Source of the DNA: CAYRKT01 sp964425005
Lineage (GTDB): Bacteria > Synergistota > Synergistia > CAYRKT01
DNA: 8,469 nt
Reading direction: 5' to 3'
Assembly (NCBI GenBank): GCA_964425005.1
Contig: CAYRKT010000068.1
Coordinates: 1-8,469, forward strand
The notes under the pieces are model-generated. The model had not been told where the DNA came from. It made no database searches and saw nothing but the letters and a program-made list of their open reading frames with translations. The position numbers and the translations under genes are program-made. Below, one piece after another: positions 1 through 4,038 of this stretch; positions within the stretch are counted from its first letter, which is position 1, and each line of letters begins with the position of its first letter.

Positions 1-903
1 CTCCCCCACCTCCTGGACGGGGAAGCCCAGGCCCTCCAGGTGGGGCACGTCCTCGGGCCTGACGGAAAGCAACAGCTCGTAGTCCTCCCCTCCCCTCAGG
101 GCCAGATCCAGCGGATCGATCCCCCAGAGGGCGCAGGCCCTCCTGAGCGGCCCGCTCAGGGGGAGGGAGCTGGCCCTCAGGAGGGCCCCCACTCCGCTGC
201 TCCTGCACAGGTGGTGGAGGTCGCTGGAGATCCCATCGCTCAGGTCCACGCAGGCGGTGGGGGTAAATCGCTCCAGCACGGCCCTCACCTCCTTCACCCT
301 GGCGGAAGGAAGAAGGTGTCTTCCCAGCAGGTAGTCCGCGTCCGCACCCGAAAGCCCATCGGGTGCCCCCTCAAGCAGCACCTTAAGCCCCGCAGCGGAG
401 TCGCCCAGGTGCCCCGTCACGAACAACCTGTCCCCAGGCCTGGCGCCGCTCCTCAAGAGCAGCTTATCCCTCTCCACCCTCCCCACCAGGGCCAGATCGA
501 AGGCCAGGACCCTGGACCTGGACACGTTCCCCCCCACCACGGAGACCCCCAGGCGATCGGCCTCCGCCGAGAGGCCGTCGTAGAAGCGCTCGAGCCACGC
601 CACCTCCAGGTCCGGCGGCAGGAACAGGGAGACCAGGGCGAAGAGGGGGACGCCGCCGGAGGAGGCCACGTCGCTGGCGTTGACCGCCAGGGTCTTCCTG
701 CCCAGGGCGAAGGGGTCCACCCTGTCCAGCAGGAAGTGTACCCCCTCCACCTGGGAGTCGACCGTCAGGAGCTCAAACCCCTCGCCGCACTCCACCACCG
801 CCACGTCGTCGCCGGGCCCCACCACCAGCCCCGGCGAGCGGACCTTAAGCCTCCCGCAGAGCCTCTCTATGAGGGGAAACTCCCCTATCTCACAGACCCT
901 CAA
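1..903 (-). CDS. thiL: Thiamine-monophosphate kinase ThiL (C-terminus cut by window start)
   Basis: ThiL phosphorylates thiamine monophosphate with ATP to give thiamine pyrophosphate, the last step of cofactor synthesis in the cytosol. The 301 visible residues follow the family (AIR-synthase-like kinase fold) from end to end: GPGDD at 29-33, TVDSQVEGVHF at 47-57, NASDVASSGG at 75-84, GGNVSRS at 124-130, VTGHLGDSAAG at about 162-172, DLSDGISSDL at 210-219 and GGEDYELL at 271-278. About 20-30 residues are missing past the window edge, judged by the usual length of about 325. No ATG lies nearby; the TTG at 901-903 is chosen because GGAGGAGGT (909-917) precedes it at ideal spacing and the protein then begins MRVCEIGEFPLIERL, as in relatives. 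It overlaps the end of thiM by 14 bp. Odd point: the usual metal-binding Asp of GGDT is Asn126 here. Identity is nearly certain; the start is likely. Confidence 0.95.
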   Translation of the reverse strand, partial: MRVCEIGEFPLIERLCGRLKVRSPGLVVGPGDDVAVVECGEGFELLTVDSQVEGVHFLLDRVDPFALGRKTLAVNASDVASSGGVPLFALVSLFLPPDLEVAWLERFYDGLSAEADRLGVSVVGGNVSRSRVLAFDLALVGRVERDKLLLRSGARPGDRLFVTGHLGDSAAGLKVLLEGAPDGLSGADADYLLGRHLLPSARVKEVRAVLERFTPTACVDLSDGISSDLHHLCRSSGVGALLRASSLPLSGPLRRACALWGIDPLDLALRGGEDYELLLSVRPEDVPHLEGLGFPVQEVGE

Positions 904-1708
904 GGTCGACCTCCTCCAGCCTGAGCCCCTCGAGGAACGACAAATCCTCCGACGCGAGCTGATCCAGCAGCGCCGAGGCGAAGCTCCCAGGTCCCGAAGC
1001 CCTGGCCGAGGCCACCTCCCCGCACAGGCCGAAGTAGGCCATCGCCAGGGCACAGACCAGCGCCGCATCCTCTCCGTCCGAGACCGCCAGGAAGGAGGCC
1101 ACCACTGTACCGGCGGCGCAGCCGCTCCCGGTGATCCTCCCCATGAGGGGATGGCCGTTTCGGACCGCGAACGCCCTCCTGGGGGAGCAGACGAAGTCCA
1201 CCTCGCCGGTGGCCACGACCACCGAGCCCAGGTCCCGAGAGAGGCGAAGGGCGGCCCGCAAGGGATCGGAGGAGCTCAGGCTCTCGACCCCCCTGACCTC
1301 GCCCCCGAGCCCCGAGAGGACCGACACCTCGCCGGCGTTGCCCTTGACGACGGCGGGATTGAACTCCTCCAGGAAGGCCCTGCAGAAGAGCGTCCTGTAA
1401 GAGGTGGCCCCGGCCCCGACCGGGTCGAAGACCACCGGGATCTGGAGCTCCGAGGCCCTCCTCGCGGCCCTCCGGATGGAGCTGGCCACAGACCCATCCA
1501 GCGTACCGCAGTTCAACACCAGTGCGGAGGCGCGGGAGACCATCTCCTCCACCTCCAACGCCGAGTGGGCCATCACCGGCGACGCCCCCAGGGCCAGGGA
1601 GACGTTGGCCGAGAAGTTGGCCACCACGTAGTTGGTGATGTGGTGGATCAGGGGCCTTCGCTCCCTGATCCTACCGATCAAGCTCTCGCAGATCGCCTCT
1701 GGCCTCAA
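890..1708 (-). CDS. thiM: Hydroxyethylthiazole kinase ThiM
   Basis: ThiM phosphorylates 4-methyl-5-(2-hydroxyethyl)thiazole with ATP, mainly for salvage, supplying the thiazole phosphate that ThiE uses. The 272-residue product has the ribokinase-like family marks in order: PLIHHITNYV at 19-28, NFSANVSLALGASPVMAH at 31-48, LVLNCGTL at 63-70, PVVFDPVGAGAT at 91-102, KGNAGEV at 122-128, VVATGEVDFV at 164-173, ITGSGCAAG at 192-200 with the expected catalytic Cys197, and SGPGSF at 238-243. Length is normal (about 262-272). The reading frame stays open upstream to 1897, but that extension is Arg/Gly-rich, lies wholly over thiE and resembles no ThiM. The TTG at 1706-1708 shares TTGA with the thiE stop and gives the expected N-terminus MRPEAICESL. 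A second in-frame TTG eight codons later is possible. Identity is very secure. Confidence 0.96.
   Translation of the reverse strand: MRPEAICESLIGRIRERRPLIHHITNYVVANFSANVSLALGASPVMAHSALEVEEMVSRASALVLNCGTLDGSVASSIRRAARRASELQIPVVFDPVGAGATSYRTLFCRAFLEEFNPAVVKGNAGEVSVLSGLGGEVRGVESLSSSDPLRAALRLSRDLGSVVVATGEVDFVCSPRRAFAVRNGHPLMGRITGSGCAAGTVVASFLAVSDGEDAALVCALAMAYFGLCGEVASARASGPGSFASALLDQLASEDLSFLEGLRLEEVDLEGL
909..917 (-). promoter_or_regulatory. Ribosome binding site that decides the thiL TTG start
   Basis: Read on the minus strand this is GGAGGAGGT, a near-perfect Shine-Dalgarno sequence ending 5 nt before the TTG at 901-903. It lies inside the last codons of thiM, so ribosomes finishing thiM can restart on thiL. 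This is the main argument for the TTG start, since no ATG or GTG in that frame is nearby. Confidence 0.8.
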
Positions 1709-2370
1709 AGCCTTCCCACCTCCCTCAGGGCCTCGTCCACTACACCCCTTAGGTGGAAGGCCGATATGTAGGGGTCGTCGGAGGCGAAGACGGCGGAGAT
1801 CACGGCCACCCCCGAGGCCCCAGCCATCACCGCCGAAGCGGCGTTGTCCAGCCTCACCCCCCCTATGGCCACCACGGGGACGGAGACGGCCTCGCATATG
1901 CGCCTTAGCCCCTCGAGCCCTATGGGGGGGCCCGCGTCCGGCTTGCTGGATGTGCCGAACACATCCCCCACCCCCAGGTAGTCGGCCCCTTCCTCCTGGG
2001 CCCTGAGCGCCTCCTCCACCGTCCCGGCCGAGGCCCCTATGATCCCCTCGGGCATGAGGTCCCTGGCCAGGGCAACGGGGATGTCCTCCTCCCCCAGGTG
2101 GACCCCGTCGGCGCCGGCGGCCAGGGCCACGTCCAGCCTGTCGTTGACTATCAGGGGAACCCCGTGCCCGTCGAGCAGCTCCTTGAGCGCCAGGGCCTTC
2201 TCCAGGAGGTCCCTGGAGGAGGAGCGCTTGTCCCTGAGCTGGACCACCGTGGCGCCGCCCATGACGGCGAACTCCACCACCTCCAGCAGGGTCCTACCCC
2301 TCCTTCTGGCCATCTCCTCGTCGGTCACCAGGTAGAGCCTGAGATCCAGCTCCCTAACCAAGGACACCAC
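1705..2370 (-). CDS. thiE: Thiamine-phosphate synthase ThiE
   Basis: ThiE is a TIM-barrel enzyme that joins hydroxymethylpyrimidine pyrophosphate to thiazole phosphate, releasing pyrophosphate and giving thiamine monophosphate. Visible marks along 221 residues are LYLVTD at 12-17, VVQLRDK at 42-48, PLIVNDRLDVALAAGADGVH at 72-91 followed by LGEED, IGASAGT at 111-117, YLGVGDVFGTSSKPDAGPP at 131-149, VVAIGGV at 166-172 and GVAVISAVF at 187-195. Substitutions against the common family pattern are Glu94 for the usual Gln of HLGQ.D, Gly116 for the usual His of S.HT, and Asp136 for the usual Pro of GP.F. The start is GTG, since no ATG lies between the upstream in-frame stop and the conserved core; GTG at 2368-2370 or the adjacent one at 2365-2367 both have GAGGG upstream. 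It is the first gene of the thiE-thiM-thiL operon, and its stop overlaps the thiM start by 4 bp. Confidence 0.95.
   Translation of the reverse strand: MVSLVRELDLRLYLVTDEEMARRRGRTLLEVVEFAVMGGATVVQLRDKRSSSRDLLEKALALKELLDGHGVPLIVNDRLDVALAAGADGVHLGEEDIPVALARDLMPEGIIGASAGTVEEALRAQEEGADYLGVGDVFGTSSKPDAGPPIGLEGLRRICEAVSVPVVAIGGVRLDNAASAVMAGASGVAVISAVFASDDPYISAFHLRGVVDEALREVGRL
1718..1724 (-). promoter_or_regulatory. Ribosome binding site for the thiM TTG start
   Basis: The minus strand reads GGGAGGT here, 9 nt before the TTG at 1706-1708, inside the last codons of thiE. A second purine run (GGAAGG, 1711-1716) is too close to the start to be the main site. The arrangement mirrors that of thiL and supports translational coupling. 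Confidence 0.6.
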
Positions 2371-2391
2371 CTCGCCCTCGAGCCAAGGAAG

Positions 2392-2402
2392 ATATTACCA
2401 GA
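2392..2402 (-). promoter_or_regulatory. Possible extended -10 promoter box for the thi operon
   Basis: The minus strand reads TCTGGTAATAT, an AT-rich patch in very GC-rich DNA with the TGn-plus-hexamer form of an extended -10 box, 21 nt before the thiE GTG. No convincing -35 hexamer lies 16-18 bp upstream. Ten of eleven bases recur upstream of mntP (4011-4021). A transcript starting here would have a leader of only about 15 nt, too short for a riboswitch. Confidence 0.3.
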
Positions 2403-2434
2403 TGCGAGACGGATCTTCCCATCGCCCAGGAGGA

Positions 2435-2452
2435 GGTTGAAAGGGATCAACC
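2435..2452. promoter_or_regulatory. 18-bp inverted repeat, possible operator
   Basis: GGTTGA-N6-TCAACC is a perfect 6-bp dyad (2435-2440 and 2447-2452). Its centre overlaps a second, mutually exclusive pairing of AAGGG (2441-2445) with CCCTT (2451-2455). The dyad covers the TTGAAA that would be the -35 box of the plus-strand promoter. It could be a repressor site or chance; no regulator is encoded in the window. Confidence 0.35.
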
Positions 2453-2465
2453 CTTGGTATACCAT
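2437..2465 (+). promoter_or_regulatory. Possible sigma-70-like promoter of the EamA gene
   Basis: TTGAAA (2437-2442, five of six consensus bases) is followed after 17 bp by TACCAT (2460-2465, four of six); TATACC at 2458-2463 is an alternative -10 with a short 15-bp spacer. Transcription would begin near 2472, leaving a leader of about 28 nt before the ATG at 2500. The match is moderate only. Confidence 0.3.
2455..2464. repeat. 10-bp perfect palindrome TGGTATACCA
   Basis: TGGTATACCA equals its own reverse complement and lies 2 bp beyond the 18-bp dyad, over the possible -10 box of the plus-strand promoter. Being symmetric, it could serve as an operator or supply a -10-like element on either strand. 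It may also be coincidence, since 10-bp palindromes do occur by chance. Confidence 0.5.
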
Positions 2466-2499
2466 GAGCTGAGACCTGGCGGGGGGGAGGATGGCTCGC

Positions 2500-3444
2500 A
2501 TGGAGGCCACAGACGGCAAGCTCAAGGGGGCGGCGATGGTGCTCTTGGCCTCCTTCTTCTGGGGGACCATATCCCCGGCGGGAAGGCTGCTGGCCCACGA
2601 AGGCACCGACGTGCTCTCGGTGGTGGTCTTGAGGGCTCTGATCGCCGCGCTGGCGGTGGGACTCGCCCTGGCGCTAAGCCGCCCTTCGTCCCTGCTGCCC
2701 AGGTCCCTGGGCGATCTGCTCATCGCCTCCGCCGGGGGGCTTTTCGGCGTCTGCTTCAACTACGCCGGCTTCCTGATGGCCCTAAAGCACATGGAGGTCC
2801 CCTACGTCCTGGCCATCTTCTACACCTTCCCCTTCATCACCGCCCTCCTGGGCAGGCTGTCCCTGGGGGAGCCCGTAGACAGGAACAAGCTCCTGGGCTT
2901 TCTGGTCTTCTCGGCGGGGCTCTCCATGGTGGTAAGGCCCTGGAGCTCGACGGGGGGGATAAACCCCAGGGGGGCCCTCTTCGCCCTCATGGGGGCCACG
3001 GGGATGGCGAGCTACTCGGTCTTCGGCAGGCTCTGGTCCCTGAAGCACTCGGGGAGGGATCAGACCACCTTCTTCTTCCTCTGCATGGCGAGCGGTGCCC
3101 TATGGCTTTCCCTGACCTCCAAGCTCGCGAGGGGGGAGGTGCTGGTCCAGCCCATATCCCCCAGGGCCCTGCTCCTGGCCCTCTACCTGGGGGTGGTGGC
3201 CACGGTGGGAGGATACGGCCTCTTCGTGAGGGGGCTAAGGCACCTGGAGGCATCCACGGCGAGCATCCTGGCCACCGGGGAGATAGCCTTCGCCATGGGG
3301 CTCAACGCCCTCCTGGTCGGCGAGGTGCCCTCGGTGGCGGAGGTCCTGGGGGCGTCTCTGGTGGCCCTATCCATAGCCGTCTCCTGCGCCAACGGCATCC
3401 CGGGGAGCAGGGCGAAACCCGAAGAGGGGAAAAGCCAGGACTAG
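2500..3444 (+). CDS. EamA/DMT-family transporter, substrate unknown
   Basis: A predicted inner-membrane protein of 314 residues with about ten hydrophobic segments (roughly 8-28, 36-58, 70-92, 98-118, 130-147, 157-175, 188-206, 221-243, 247-270, 274-296). This is the two-times-five layout of the drug/metabolite transporter superfamily. Family-like features include SFFWGTISPAGR near 18-29, LRALIAAL near 44-51, a Tyr/Phe-rich segment PYVLAIFYTFPFITALLG at about 101-118 ahead of the LGEP turn, and GEIAFAMGLNALLVGEVPS near 250-268. The short tail is polar and charged. The ATG at 2500 is preferred over that at 2491 because GGAGG (2486-2490) abuts 2491 but lies 9 nt before 2500. Substrate cannot be read from sequence; being divergent from a thi operon, a thiamine-related metabolite is conceivable but unsupported. 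It stands alone on the plus strand. Confidence 0.88.
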   Translation: MEATDGKLKGAAMVLLASFFWGTISPAGRLLAHEGTDVLSVVVLRALIAALAVGLALALSRPSSLLPRSLGDLLIASAGGLFGVCFNYAGFLMALKHMEVPYVLAIFYTFPFITALLGRLSLGEPVDRNKLLGFLVFSAGLSMVVRPWSSTGGINPRGALFALMGATGMASYSVFGRLWSLKHSGRDQTTFFFLCMASGALWLSLTSKLARGEVLVQPISPRALLLALYLGVVATVGGYGLFVRGLRHLEASTASILATGEIAFAMGLNALLVGEVPSVAEVLGASLVALSIAVSCANGIPGSRAKPEEGKSQD

Positions 3445-4001
3445 AGGTGCTCCAAAAGCACCTTCAAGCCCAGGCCCAGGAGGATGGCCCCTCCCAGCAC
3501 CTCAGCCCTGTTCCCCAAGGCCCTGGAGGTCCCGCAGCCGAGCATGAGCCCCGCGGTCGAGATGGAGGCCGTCAAGACCCCCATGGAGATGGAGGTGGGG
3601 AGGGGGGGGACTCGAAGCGAGGGGAAGGCCATCCCCACCGCGAAGGCGTCCAGGCTGGTGGCCACGGAGAAGACCAGCACCTTGCGAAGCCCCATCTCCT
3701 CCCAGAAGGGGACCTCCTCCACCTCCCCCTCAAGGCCCCTCCTGATCATCCTGAGTCCCACCCAAAAGAGCAGGGCGAAGCCCACCCAGTGGTCCAGGGA
3801 GGACAGGAAGCCCAGGGAGGCCGAGACGAGGCGGAAGCCCAAGAGGGGCATGAGGAACTGGAAGAAGCCGAAGGAGAGGGGGAGGCGAAGCCCCCTCAGG
3901 GCCGCACCGCCCCTCAGGCACAGCCCCGCCGCCAGGCAGACGGCGAAGGCGTCCACCGAGACCCCCACGGAGAGCAGCAGGACCTCAAGCCATAGATCCA
4001 C
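3441..4001 (-). CDS. mntP: Predicted manganese efflux pump MntP
   Basis: MntP is a small inner-membrane exporter that protects cells from excess Mn(II). The 186-residue product has the family length, about six hydrophobic segments and the internal two-fold repeat: VSVDAFAVCLAAG at 14-26 matches SLDAFAVGMAF at 116-126. Asp17 and Asp118 fall where the family's important acidic residues lie, and FGFFQFLMPLLGF at 44-56 fits the first-half FG..Q..MP..G pattern. The end, GGAILLGLGLKVLLEHL, is also typical. The start is GTG at 3999-4001; it places the DAFA motif at the expected distance from the N-terminus, but no good Shine-Dalgarno precedes it. It sits 37 bp after flgL on the same strand, so read-through from the flagellar genes is possible. 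Its stop overlaps the stop of the convergent EamA gene. The short gap leaves no room for the Mn riboswitch found before some mntP genes. Confidence 0.92.
   Translation of the reverse strand: MDLWLEVLLLSVGVSVDAFAVCLAAGLCLRGGAALRGLRLPLSFGFFQFLMPLLGFRLVSASLGFLSSLDHWVGFALLFWVGLRMIRRGLEGEVEEVPFWEEMGLRKVLVFSVATSLDAFAVGMAFPSLRVPPLPTSISMGVLTASISTAGLMLGCGTSRALGNRAEVLGGAILLGLGLKVLLEHL
3444..3464. terminator. Possible bidirectional terminator hairpin between convergent genes
   Basis: AGGTGCT (3445-3451), a 5-nt loop and AGCACCT (3457-3463) form a perfect 7-bp stem, extendable by one G-T pair. It begins right after the EamA-gene stop and lies within the last codons of mntP. No clear run of T follows on either strand (nearest is CTTTTCCCC on the minus strand, some 16 nt further), so intrinsic termination is uncertain, but no other terminator candidate was found between these convergent genes. 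Confidence 0.4.
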
Positions 4002-4010
4002 GGCCAGATC

Positions 4011-4021
4011 ATTTTACCAGA
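4011..4021 (-). promoter_or_regulatory. Possible extended -10 promoter box for mntP
   Basis: The minus strand reads TCTGGTAAAAT in the short flgL-mntP gap; TAAAAT matches five of six -10 consensus bases and has TGG before it (extended -10 form). No -35 hexamer is evident. It lies only 9 nt before the mntP GTG, so the transcript would be nearly leaderless, which would fit the lack of a ribosome binding site. The element near thiE (2392-2402) differs at one base. Confidence 0.3.
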
Positions 4022-4038
4022 GACGTGGACTTTGCGCC

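Larger units (their letters stand above)
2371..2499. other. Divergent intergenic region between thiE and the EamA gene
   Basis: This 129-bp gap separates thiE (minus) from the transporter gene (plus) and must hold the promoters of both. It contains two dyads (2435-2452 and 2455-2464), a possible sigma-70-like promoter for the plus-strand gene, and an AT-rich box near thiE. I looked for the conserved TPP-riboswitch segments (CUGAGA and the AUCUGG..AAUGCCAG..AGGG block) and found no convincing set on either strand. Confidence 0.7.

Noticed and set aside
40..924. A 294-codon open frame on the plus strand over thiL, and similar ones over thiM, mntP and flgK
   Set aside because: All have low-complexity Pro/Arg/Gly/Ser-rich products and lie opposite genes with full family signatures.
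1709..1897. An N-terminal extension of ThiM
   Set aside because: The frame is open, but the added residues are Arg/Gly-rich, lie over thiE in another frame and match nothing in ThiM; the TTG at 1706-1708 gives the family length.
2385..2415. A TPP-riboswitch-like stretch (ATCTGGTAAT on the minus strand) before thiE
   Set aside because: It resembles the AUCUGG.UAAU part of the conserved block, but the following GCCAG..AGGG and the CUGAGA partner segment are missing and the spacing to thiE is too short.
2325..2465. A 46-codon minus-strand open frame (MVYQGLIPFNLLL...) overlapping the thiE start, a possible leader peptide
   Set aside because: It has only a weak AGGT upstream, overlaps thiE out of frame and has no regulatory codon run; chance is the simpler reading.
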